Part shown: piece after piece, positions 8,320-16,356 of the stretch
Layout of the letters: each line of letters opens with the position of its first letter
Numbering within the stretch: position 1 is the stretch's first letter
Assembly: GCF_012927185.1 (NCBI RefSeq)
Contig: NZ_JABBGB010000002.1
Span: forward strand, 1,364,001 to 1,428,000
Direction: 5' to 3'
Origin: Pseudoflavitalea sp. G-6-1-2
GTDB taxonomy: Bacteria > Bacteroidota > Bacteroidia > Chitinophagales > Chitinophagaceae
Length of the DNA stretch: 64,000 nt
Notes under the pieces: generated by a model
Database searches by the model: none
Told to the model about the DNA's origin: nothing
The model's input: the letters and a program-made list of their open reading frames with translations, nothing else
Position numbers and translations under genes: made by a program

Positions 8320-11085
8320 TTAAAGTGATCCTGCAAAATCCCAGGAAACTGTAAGCATGAAATATCTTTTCAATACAAAGCCATTCTGCTCAGACCAGTT
8401 GAGGCCATCCACAGTGCGCTTGTATCCGGTATTATTGTTCAGCAGATCATAGGCCTGCAGACTCACCATCAGTTCTTTGTTCTTCAGAAACTTTCTGCTG
8501 AAACCTGCATTCCAGGTAAACACATCGATGCTTTTTGCAAACGAATTGTTGGAGGGGTTGAAATTCGCAGAAAAATCTGTTCTGAATTCAATGTCCCCAG
8601 GCAGCACTCCATCCATGCTCACATTGTGAAAATGTGTGAGGGTGCGCGTAACTGCTGCGCTTGATAATGTAGAAGTACCATTGTTCAGGTTCACACCGGA
8701 AGAAAGCCTGAAAGAAAGATCTTCATTCAGCCTGTAGCCCAGATCACCTGAAAAATTCCAGCTGGAAGAATTTGAGCGATACTGCTGATTATTCTGCAGC
8801 AGGTAAAATCCGGATTTCGAGTAAGAAACCCTTCCACCTGTATTCCATCCACTCTTCCTCCAGGTTTTGGTAATGTTGATGTTGCCGGAATACGAAGGCA
8901 GCCCGTCCACATTCACATATTTGCTTACTCTCCGGTTCTGTGCATCATACACTGTTGAATTGGTAATGGTGCGGGTGCTGATGCTAAAAGCAGGTCCGAT
9001 AGTGATGAAAAGATTCTTTTTCGCTAACGACAGATTATAATGGAATCCTCCGGCATGCGTGAAGCCTGGTGCCAGATCAGGATTACCTTCCTGAATGAAC
9101 AGCAGATTGGAGCTTCTCTGCAACGGCTGTATCTGATCGAGTGTAGGCTGAATAGTTTTGCCGTTGTAACCCAAAGACACACTGCTGCTATTAGTAAGAC
9201 GATATTCAGACCTCAGGTAAGGTGCGAGGTTGGTGAAATTGCGGCTTCTGGTTTTGTTATTATCAACATCGGTCTGACGATAGCCAGATAAATAAGTGTT
9301 GGCTCCCATCACTAAACTGAACCCTTTTTTATCGAGCTGAATACCGCCACCGATGATCTGTGTAAGTGTGGTAAGATCGTAATTGTTGCTGAGACTGTCT
9401 ACCTTGTCTTCGTACTTCCCTGCTGATCCGTTCAGCGTATTGAATCGGCTGGAAGCCATTCTCGACTTCATGCCATATTCAAGCTGCGTAACAACACCTT
9501 TTATCAGCCTCGAAGTGAATTTCAATCTGCCTCCATACGACTGATAATTATCTTTCTTAGCCTGAAGCCGGTCCAGCGTCTGCGTCTCTTCAGAGCCGAC
9601 ACCAGGATTGTAGAATTTGTTTACAGAAAGCAGATTATTGTCTTTTTCAGAATTGCCATAGAGCTGATCGAACTGGAAAGACAGGCTGGATTTTATTTTT
9701 TTCAGTTTTCTGAAATAGCTGATGGAAGTATTGAATTTCTTTTCTTCTGAACGCGCACGCTCATCCATATCGCTGCTGTTCACCTGCATTCCATGCTGAT
9801 TGACTGATGAGGAATTGGTTTCACGCAAAGTTTCGTTGTTACCGATACCACCATCGAGGCGGATATTGATCTGTGAAGCAGAATCAGGATTGAACTGCAC
9901 GCTTGCATTAACCATATGTGAGGTGCCGTTGCCGTTATCCGCGAAATGCTGATCGTCCAGTATCGATGTACTGTCGGTAAGTTTGGTGTAGCTGGTACTG
10001 CCGCTCCAGCCATTGCCTCTGTAATTGCTGTAGTTGTAGGAAGAAGTAACTGCGTTTTTGCCTTTGCTGAATTTGTCGGAGAAATGCGCTCCGCCATTCA
10101 CAGTGGAAGGAATGCCGGCTCCACCATATCCACCATCCACTCTGTCGTGGTCTGCTGAAGAAAAGGAGCCCATAATTCCATCATCGATTATCGTCATTAT
10201 TCCTCCGCCACCGATGCGGCTGGTCATACCAAAGCCTGGGAAACGATCCATCGTTTTCGCAGCTATGCCATACACACCCATTCTTTTTCTCTTCTGAAAT
10301 GCACCGATCATGCCTTCATAGCGGTATTGTCCCTCGCCACTTGCGCCAGTAGCTAGCCTGCCGAAATATCCTTTGTTGTAACCATCTTTCAGTTTCAGGT
10401 TCATGGTCTTGGTTTTCTGTCCGTCGTCAAATCCGGTGAGCATCGATTCGTCGGATTTTCTATCGTACACCTGCACTTTATCTACCGCATGCGCTTTGAG
10501 ATACTGCATGGCAAACCTGGGATCATCGGTAAAGAACTCTTCGCCATCTACCAGCATTTTTCTGATCTCCTGTCCGTTCGACAATAACTGACCATTGCGT
10601 GTTACCTGAATGCCCGGCAATCTTTTCAGCAACGCTTCCACATTGGCACCCTGACGAACAGCGAAGCTGTCGGCAGTATATTCAAGCGTATCACCTTTCA
10701 TGCGAATGGCCTTCCCGGCAGTAACAATCACTTCCTCCATCAGTTTGGCTTCTGAAAGCATGTTGATATTGCCGAGATCGAGATGAGTATTGGCATCCAC
10801 TGGAATGGTCTGCAGAAAATCTGCCATCTTAGGATAGGAGATCATCAGCTGATAATGACCTTTGGGAATTTCAGTGAGGGAAAAATTGCCCTGCGCATCG
10901 GTACGCCAGGAGCGATACAGTGTGGTATCCGACAGATCGATCAGTGCAACAATGGCATGTTGCAGTTTTTTGTTTTCCGATGAGTCAACCACTTTGCCTT
11001 TCAAACTGTTCTGTGAAAAGGCAGTGATCGACAGCAGGCACATGATAAGCAGCGGCAGTACGGTTTTGGCGAAACTTGTTTGCAT
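8320..11085 (-). CDS. TonB-receptor-like outer membrane beta-barrel protein (OMP_b-brl_3 type)
   Basis: A 921-residue outer membrane protein. A signal peptide (to about residue 24, ITAFSQ) is followed by a carboxypeptidase-regulatory-like beta-sandwich (NSLKGKVVDSSENKK onward), a degenerate plug (about 120-210, with LLKRLPGIQVTRNGQLLSNGQ) and a long barrel. It resembles the outer-membrane beta-barrel family found with GLPGLI proteins. There is a Gly-rich patch (RIGGGG, YGGAGIP) near residue 290-320. The substrate is unknown. It heads a two-gene operon with the GLPGLI gene. Confidence 0.9.
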   Translation of the reverse strand: MQTSFAKTVLPLLIMCLLSITAFSQNSLKGKVVDSSENKKLQHAIVALIDLSDTTLYRSWRTDAQGNFSLTEIPKGHYQLMISYPKMADFLQTIPVDANTHLDLGNINMLSEAKLMEEVIVTAGKAIRMKGDTLEYTADSFAVRQGANVEALLKRLPGIQVTRNGQLLSNGQEIRKMLVDGEEFFTDDPRFAMQYLKAHAVDKVQVYDRKSDESMLTGFDDGQKTKTMNLKLKDGYNKGYFGRLATGASGEGQYRYEGMIGAFQKRKRMGVYGIAAKTMDRFPGFGMTSRIGGGGIMTIIDDGIMGSFSSADHDRVDGGYGGAGIPSTVNGGAHFSDKFSKGKNAVTSSYNYSNYRGNGWSGSTSYTKLTDSTSILDDQHFADNGNGTSHMVNASVQFNPDSASQINIRLDGGIGNNETLRETNSSSVNQHGMQVNSSDMDERARSEEKKFNTSISYFRKLKKIKSSLSFQFDQLYGNSEKDNNLLSVNKFYNPGVGSEETQTLDRLQAKKDNYQSYGGRLKFTSRLIKGVVTQLEYGMKSRMASSRFNTLNGSAGKYEDKVDSLSNNYDLTTLTQIIGGGIQLDKKGFSLVMGANTYLSGYRQTDVDNNKTRSRNFTNLAPYLRSEYRLTNSSSVSLGYNGKTIQPTLDQIQPLQRSSNLLFIQEGNPDLAPGFTHAGGFHYNLSLAKKNLFITIGPAFSISTRTITNSTVYDAQNRRVSKYVNVDGLPSYSGNINITKTWRKSGWNTGGRVSYSKSGFYLLQNNQQYRSNSSSWNFSGDLGYRLNEDLSFRLSSGVNLNNGTSTLSSAAVTRTLTHFHNVSMDGVLPGDIEFRTDFSANFNPSNNSFAKSIDVFTWNAGFSRKFLKNKELMVSLQAYDLLNNNTGYKRTVDGLNWSEQNGFVLKRYFMLTVSWDFAGSL

Positions 11086-11236
11086 AGTATGGTAAGGAGT
11101 CCATTAAACTACGAACTCTTCGTAATAGACACAGCAGGTGCAAAATATGGTGAAGCGGTTTAGAAATATTTAACATATAGCCATTTTATCACATATTCTT
11201 TCCGAAGCGCGGGAAGTACTTATTTTTGATCCCCGA

Positions 11237-12067
11237 ATGGCAGTTTACATCACATCTCTCAATTCCGGCAGCAATGGCAATTGCTACTATATCGGCAATG
11301 ATACCGAAGCGGTGCTCATCGATGCAGGCATCTCCTGCCGCGAAACGGAGCGCAGAATGAAGAACCTCGGTCTCGATCTCAAAAAGGTGAAAGCCATTTT
11401 TGTTACGCACGAACATTCGGATCATATCACGGGAATTACTGTGCTCTCCAAAAAACACGAGATACCTGTTTATATCACAGAAGCCACACTGCGCGCAAGC
11501 TCTATCAAAGTGGAACCTCATCTGCAATATGCATTTACAGCAGCACAACCCATACAGATCGGTCAGCTGATGATCACGGGTTTCAGAAAATACCACGATG
11601 CCATCGATCCGCACAGCTTTATGGTTACTGATGGTACAGTGAATATCGGCATCATCACAGATATCGGACATGCCTGCAAAGAAGTGGTAGAATGTTTCAG
11701 TCAATGCCATGCGGTGTTTCTCGAATCGAATTATTGTGATGATATGCTGGCATTAAGCAGCTACCCCATCTATCTCAAAAAGCGGATCTCAGGCAATGAA
11801 GGCCACTTGTCCAACAAAGAAGCGCTGGAACTTTTCAATAAATACAGAGGACAACAGTTAAGCTTGCTGATATTATCGCATCTCTCTCAAAACAATAACA
11901 AACCCGAACTGGTAAACGAATTGTTCACTGCGTGTGCAGGTGGAACAAAGATCGTAGTGGCTTCGAGATACAAAGAATCAGAATTGTTTCTGGTGGATGG
12001 GCAACCGGTTGAAGGCCGCGCTCCGATGCTGAAATCCGGCAAAAACGGACAATTGCAATTGTTTTAG
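11237..12067 (+). CDS. MBL-fold metallo-hydrolase, YycJ/WalJ-like
   Basis: A 276-residue cytosolic metallo-beta-lactamase-fold protein. The metal site motif THEHSDH is at about 56-62, and the N-terminus (LNSGSNGNCYYI, then LIDAGISCRETERRM) matches YycJ-type enzymes, described as nucleic-acid processing hydrolases. A TATTTTTG box at 11221-11228 ends only 8 bp before the ATG, so the transcript may be nearly leaderless. The gene stands alone, divergent from the barrel gene. Confidence 0.85.
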   Translation: MAVYITSLNSGSNGNCYYIGNDTEAVLIDAGISCRETERRMKNLGLDLKKVKAIFVTHEHSDHITGITVLSKKHEIPVYITEATLRASSIKVEPHLQYAFTAAQPIQIGQLMITGFRKYHDAIDPHSFMVTDGTVNIGIITDIGHACKEVVECFSQCHAVFLESNYCDDMLALSSYPIYLKKRISGNEGHLSNKEALELFNKYRGQQLSLLILSHLSQNNNKPELVNELFTACAGGTKIVVASRYKESELFLVDGQPVEGRAPMLKSGKNGQLQLF

Positions 12068-12085
12068 TGTGTGTTGCCAATAAAA

Positions 12086-12109
12086 AACCACCCCATTGCT
12101 GAGGTGGCT
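12086..12109 (-). terminator. Rho-independent terminator for the DUF1338 gene
   Basis: On the minus strand a CCACC/GGTGG stem (7 bp with the flanking A-T and G-T pairs) is followed by a T run. It sits between the convergent metallo-hydrolase and DUF1338 genes. Confidence 0.6.
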
Positions 12110-12145
12110 ACTTTCCGTAAACTACTTATGAATTAAACTTAGAGA

Positions 12146-13051
12146 CTACTTATTGATCTGCTCCGTGTACGTGCTCTCGAAGATCTTGTCTGCATTGTTC
12201 GCTTCAAATCCATCACGACGGTGTTCTCTGGTCACATCATCAGCATTGAGGTGCGCAAACTGGGGCAGCACGCGGCGTTCAGCGAACTCCACATAACTTC
12301 CGGCAATGGCCATTTTCTCACCGCCTGCAAATTCCACTTCATTCACCGGAGCAACTGTGCTGCTCTGCAACAGCAATCCATCTGCACTTTCTTTTATTAC
12401 TCCACCGGAAGTGTTCAGCTTTACACCGATCGACTCCAGCAATGCATTGAACTGTGAGAGTTTATTATAACCTTCTTTCAGCGCATGCACACTGATGGTA
12501 TAGTGATTGAGGTAATATCTGTTGTAGATAACCCAGGCAGCATACTCGCTCTCTTCGAGCAATCTTGCATACTCTGCTTTAGTAGGTGTTTCCCAGAGCG
12601 GCTGGTGCAGGAACTCTCCGATTGCCTGGCCATTGCTCAGATCGATCGCATCCACAGGGTCGGAAGTAATGCCGTCTGTATATTTATGAATGATGGCCTG
12701 TGCTTCGGCACTCAGGTCTTTTACACGCAGCTCACTCACAAAAATACGTGGGTAGGCAGGTGATGGCGGTGCATACCAGTAAGCATCCAGTTTCTTTTCT
12801 TTGAAGAAATAAGGATCCATTTTTTTATAGCCATTGGCGAGGAAGATCTTCTCCAGTGAAGCGAGACCAAGATGAGGCACGCCGAGGGTTCTGAAAGCAA
12901 TATGGTCGTTCACGATCTCATCCTGAGATCCGATGATACCCTTGCTGATCATTGCCTGTGTTATTTTCTTCACATCGGGCACGTTTTCCATATAGCGTTC
13001 AAAAAGTACGCTGAGAAACTGATCGAGCGGGGTTTGTGCATTGAAGTTCAT
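12146..13051 (-). CDS. DUF1338 protein, 2-oxoadipate dioxygenase/decarboxylase (HglS)-like
   Basis: A 301-residue protein of the DUF1338 family. HglS of Pseudomonas putida, a characterised member, converts 2-oxoadipate to D-2-hydroxyglutarate in lysine catabolism. His50 (NDHIAFRTL) and a later NHYTISVH stretch provide candidate metal ligands. No other lysine-catabolism gene is nearby. It is divergent from a LysR regulator 68 bp away, the usual arrangement for a LysR target. The enzyme activity is inferred from the family. Confidence 0.85.
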   Translation of the reverse strand: MNFNAQTPLDQFLSVLFERYMENVPDVKKITQAMISKGIIGSQDEIVNDHIAFRTLGVPHLGLASLEKIFLANGYKKMDPYFFKEKKLDAYWYAPPSPAYPRIFVSELRVKDLSAEAQAIIHKYTDGITSDPVDAIDLSNGQAIGEFLHQPLWETPTKAEYARLLEESEYAAWVIYNRYYLNHYTISVHALKEGYNKLSQFNALLESIGVKLNTSGGVIKESADGLLLQSSTVAPVNEVEFAGGEKMAIAGSYVEFAERRVLPQFAHLNADDVTREHRRDGFEANNADKIFESTYTEQINK

Positions 13052-13119
13052 AATAATGATATTTCAGACAACAAATTTCGCTACTTTTATCATTAGTAAT
13101 AATTCATATTGGTAAACGA

Positions 13120-14025
13120 ATGTTAAGTATCATTAATCAAATAGAGTTCAGGCATCTCTCCTATTTCAAGGTGCTGGCAGAGGAACTGCATTTCAGAAAG
13201 GCAGCCGAGAAACTGTTCATCTCCCCTTCTGCCCTGAGCCAGCAGATCAGCCAGTTGGAAGATATTCTGCATACGCCCCTCTTTGAAAGAACCAATAAGA
13301 AAGTAACGTTAACCGATGCAGGCACATTACTGTACACAGAAGTTACACAGCTGTTCAATAAACTGAGCAACACAGTAAATAATCTGGAATTGCTGAAGAA
13401 AGGAAGTACCGGACAAATAGGTATCGGGTTTGTGGCATCGGCAGTGCAATCTGTACTGCCGGGATTGCTGAAGAGATTCAACAAGGAATGTCCGGATATA
13501 AAATTCCAGCTCGAAGAACTCACCAACAAAGAACAGCTCGCTGCCCTTCAGCAAGATGAGATCGATATAGGCTTCATGCGCTCCAATCAGGTGGCCGACA
13601 ATATGATGATCAAAAGCGTACTGCGCGAAACCTTCTCCATTGTGCTGCCGGAAAACCATCCGATGACGGCGCGCAAATTCAAAAATATCGGACAGCTTAA
13701 AGACGAAAGTTTCATTCTCTTTCCCAACGACCAGAGTCAGCTCTATTACCAGCAGATACTGCATCTCTGCGCAGATCATGGTTTTGTTCCGAAGATCTCA
13801 CACAAAGCCATCCATGCACCTGCCATTTACAAACTGGTGGAAAACGGAATGGGACTGTCCATCCTCCCTACTTCTCTTTCCAACGAACATACGCCCGGCG
13901 TGAAGTTCATCGAATTGAAAAACATTCCGCAACAAACGGAACTCTATGCGGTTTGGAAAAAAGACAACAGTAATCCTGCATTGAAATATTTATTGCAGAT
14001 GCTGGATGTAAAGAAAATAAAGTGA
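13120..14025 (+). CDS. LysR family transcriptional regulator
   Basis: A 301-residue LysR-type regulator. The winged helix-turn-helix is at about 8-67 (FRHLSYFKVLAEELHF, SPSALSQQISQLE, LFERTNKKVTLTDAG), and the effector-binding domain follows (GFVASAVQSVLPGLL onward). It is transcribed away from the DUF1338 gene, which it probably controls; the 68-bp intergenic region is AT-rich with an imperfect dyad around TTATCATTAGTAATAA. It ends 1 bp before the stop of the convergent galM gene. Confidence 0.9.
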   Translation: MLSIINQIEFRHLSYFKVLAEELHFRKAAEKLFISPSALSQQISQLEDILHTPLFERTNKKVTLTDAGTLLYTEVTQLFNKLSNTVNNLELLKKGSTGQIGIGFVASAVQSVLPGLLKRFNKECPDIKFQLEELTNKEQLAALQQDEIDIGFMRSNQVADNMMIKSVLRETFSIVLPENHPMTARKFKNIGQLKDESFILFPNDQSQLYYQQILHLCADHGFVPKISHKAIHAPAIYKLVENGMGLSILPTSLSNEHTPGVKFIELKNIPQQTELYAVWKKDNSNPALKYLLQMLDVKKIK

Positions 14026-14026
14026 T

Positions 14027-15052
14027 CTACTGCTTCACCGAAAAAGCATAGATGCTGCGCGAACGGAATGTCTTACCAGGTTCGAGCAAGGTTGTCGGAA
14101 ATGCAGGCTGGTTCGGAGCATCAGGATAGTGCTGCGTTTCAAAACAAAAAGCGGTACGGAAACCGTCGGCGCCTCCGCGCAGTGCATTCTTTCCCTGCAT
14201 CCAGTTTCCGGTGTAGAGTTGCATACCGGGTTCGTCGGTGAACACTTTCAGTTCGATGCCCGATCGATCTCCTATGGCAGAAGCTGCGAAGCGCATGCCG
14301 CTTCCGTTCAGCACAAAATTATGATCGTATCCTTTGCCGATGAGCAGCTGCGCATGCGGCTCGCCAATGCGTTCACCGATGGTATGAGGAGTAGTAAAGT
14401 CAAATGGACTACCAGCAACCGGTTCAGCTTTACCGAGTGGGATCAATGTACTGTCAACCGGCAAATAGGTATCGGCATTGATCTGCACCAGGTGATTGAT
14501 GATGCTTCCGCTCCCCTCACCATTCAGATTGAAGAATGCATGATTGGTGAGATTCAGCACAGTGGTTTTATCGGTAGTGGCTTCGTAATTTATTTCGAGG
14601 GCATTATCGTTGGTGAGTGTACAGGTAACCTGCACGGAAAGATTTCCCGGAAAACCTTCTTCCCCATCTTTTGAAATATAACTGAATACAACTGTTTGCT
14701 CATCCGGTTGAGTGGCTGCAAACAATTTCTGCTGGAATCCTTTGGTTCCGCCATGCAATGCATTGGGGCCATTGTTCACCGTTATCTGATACTTAGTTCC
14801 GGCAATAGAAAATTTTCCGTCGCGGATGCGGTTCGCATATCGCCCGATGGTTGCACCATAGTAAGGCTCTGTGGATGCTGCATATTGTTCAGCAGTATCG
14901 AAGCCAAGCACTACGCTGGTGAGCGCTCCATTTTTATCGGGAACATTCAGACTGATCAGTCTTGCTCCTTCGCGAAGAAAAGTGGCTGTAACGTTCTGTT
15001 TATTTCTGAGAATGATAGGTGATGATTGTACCGCTTGTGCTGTGCTGCTCAT
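14027..15052 (-). CDS. galM: Aldose 1-epimerase (mutarotase)
   Basis: A 341-residue GalM-type protein. Diagnostic stretches are GRYANRI near residue 91, NGPNALHGG near 114, TNHAFFNLNGEG (general acid His) near 189 and FETQHYPDAPN (catalytic Glu) near 318. It interconverts alpha and beta anomers of hexoses such as galactose. No signal peptide is evident, so it is probably cytosolic. It follows the LacI-family regulator by 36 bp on the same strand, so it is likely that regulator's target or partner. Confidence 0.92.
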   Translation of the reverse strand: MSSTAQAVQSSPIILRNKQNVTATFLREGARLISLNVPDKNGALTSVVLGFDTAEQYAASTEPYYGATIGRYANRIRDGKFSIAGTKYQITVNNGPNALHGGTKGFQQKLFAATQPDEQTVVFSYISKDGEEGFPGNLSVQVTCTLTNDNALEINYEATTDKTTVLNLTNHAFFNLNGEGSGSIINHLVQINADTYLPVDSTLIPLGKAEPVAGSPFDFTTPHTIGERIGEPHAQLLIGKGYDHNFVLNGSGMRFAASAIGDRSGIELKVFTDEPGMQLYTGNWMQGKNALRGGADGFRTAFCFETQHYPDAPNQPAFPTTLLEPGKTFRSRSIYAFSVKQ

Positions 15053-15088
15053 GATCTGCTGACTGTTATTATGATAATGCTGTAGTTT

Positions 15089-16231
15089 CTATGCCTGTCT
15101 GGTTTTCCGGCTCGAATCGCGGATCACGGGAATGGGTTCCAGCATGATCTTTTGCTGAGTTACGGTATTGGTATCTCCTCCCAGCAATTGCAGCAACAGT
15201 CCGGTAGCTTCTTTGCCCATCAGTACTGTCTGCTGATCGAATGTGGTGAGCGATGGCGTTATATGCTCTCCAAACATTTCGTTTGCAAAGCCCACTACGC
15301 CTATATCTGCGGGCACACGTTTTCCGAATGCCTTGAGTTGTTTAAGTGCGCCTAATGCCGTGAAATCTTCCACAGCGAAAATGGCGTCGGGAGGATGCGG
15401 AAGCGCCATGAGTTTTTCGGTGGCTATTTGTCCGGACTCGATGGACACATATCCTTCCACCACCAGTTCCGGAATAAATTCCTTCTTCCATGCTTTCAGC
15501 GCCGCTTTGTATCCCTGCAGGCGATGATGGAAAACATCCATATGCGCCGGACCGGAAATATGCGCAATACGATCGAACCCCTGCTTCAGCAATTCCTCAG
15601 TGGCGGCATAACCGCCTTTGAAATCGTCTACCACTACAGCAGGAAAATTCAATTCCTCCTTTGCCCGGTCGAAGAAAACAATGGGAATGCCCTGCTCCTG
15701 AATATCGCGGAAGTGTTCGTAATCGGTGGTGTCTTTGGCGATGGAAACGAGAATGCCGTCTACGCGTGCATGCAGAAAAGTTTCGAGTCCCTTCTTCTCC
15801 TGCTCCCGGCTTTCGTTACTCTGATAGATGAGCACGTTGTAACCTTTTTCGTTGGCCAGCTTTTCGATGCCATGCACTACCGAACCGAAGAAGTTGATCT
15901 CGGCACTGGGAATGATCACACCAATGAGATTGCTTTTTCCTGAACGAAGGGAGGATGCGATATTGTTCCGTTTGTATTGAAGTTTGCGGGCAGTTTTCTC
16001 CACCAGCTTTCTGGTTTTTTCACTAATAGCCGGATGCCCGTTCAAAGCGCGGGAAACGGTGGCCGGGGCTATCGACAATTTACGGGCAATATCAGCAATG
16101 GTAACCTTATGGGACAACGGTGCAAACGTTTGCACGAATGTAGCGTTTATTTGCCGTGTTTCAAGCCGTAAAATGCCTTTTACAACTATTTCGCATTTAC
16201 ACCCCACCACCCCTGAATGCGGCAAAAACAT
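15089..16231 (-). CDS. LacI family transcriptional regulator
   Basis: A LacI/GalR-type repressor: helix-turn-helix KVTIADIARKLSIAPATVS, hinge with SSLRSGKSNLIGVIIP, then a periplasmic-binding-protein-like sensor domain. The start is uncertain. ATG 16231 puts 40 unusual residues ahead of the HTH. A GTG at 16135 or a TTG at 16117 would give the usual short N-terminus, but neither has a visible Shine-Dalgarno. A perfect 16-bp palindrome (16120-16135) overlaps this start region and suggests autoregulation. The gene sits 36 bp ahead of galM, implying control of sugar use. Confidence 0.88.
   Translation of the reverse strand: MFLPHSGVVGCKCEIVVKGILRLETRQINATFVQTFAPLSHKVTIADIARKLSIAPATVSRALNGHPAISEKTRKLVEKTARKLQYKRNNIASSLRSGKSNLIGVIIPSAEINFFGSVVHGIEKLANEKGYNVLIYQSNESREQEKKGLETFLHARVDGILVSIAKDTTDYEHFRDIQEQGIPIVFFDRAKEELNFPAVVVDDFKGGYAATEELLKQGFDRIAHISGPAHMDVFHHRLQGYKAALKAWKKEFIPELVVEGYVSIESGQIATEKLMALPHPPDAIFAVEDFTALGALKQLKAFGKRVPADIGVVGFANEMFGEHITPSLTTFDQQTVLMGKEATGLLLQLLGGDTNTVTQQKIMLEPIPVIRDSSRKTRQA
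16120..16135. promoter_or_regulatory. Perfect 16-bp palindrome, candidate LacI-type operator
   Basis: GTGCAAACGTTTGCAC is perfectly self-complementary with a central CG, as is typical for LacI/GalR operators. It lies at the beginning of the LacI-family gene, 2 bp before the possible TTG start at 16117, or inside the coding sequence if ATG 16231 is used. I did not notice a second copy in the window. Confidence 0.6.
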
Positions 16232-16267
16232 TCTTTGCGCCTGATTTACATACAATATAACACCTAT

Positions 16268-16287
16268 GTTTTCCCGATCGGGTAAAC
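16268..16287. promoter_or_regulatory. 20-bp near-perfect dyad between the LacI and TonB receptor genes
   Basis: GTTTTCCCGATCGGGTAAAC is an inverted repeat with a single mismatched pair around a CCCGATCGGG core. A half copy (TTTTCCCGAT) follows at 16290-16299. It lies 70 bp before the siderophore-receptor start. A CCTGCA-CCTT-TGCAGG hairpin (16325-16340) lies between and overlaps a weak TAnnTTTG-like box. The dyad could be an operator for iron or sugar control; the regulator is unknown. Confidence 0.4.
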
Positions 16288-16356
16288 CCTTTTCCCGATT
16301 TAGAAACTACCCGGTCCTGCTTCTCCTGCACCTTTGCAGGCAAAATAAAAGATCAC

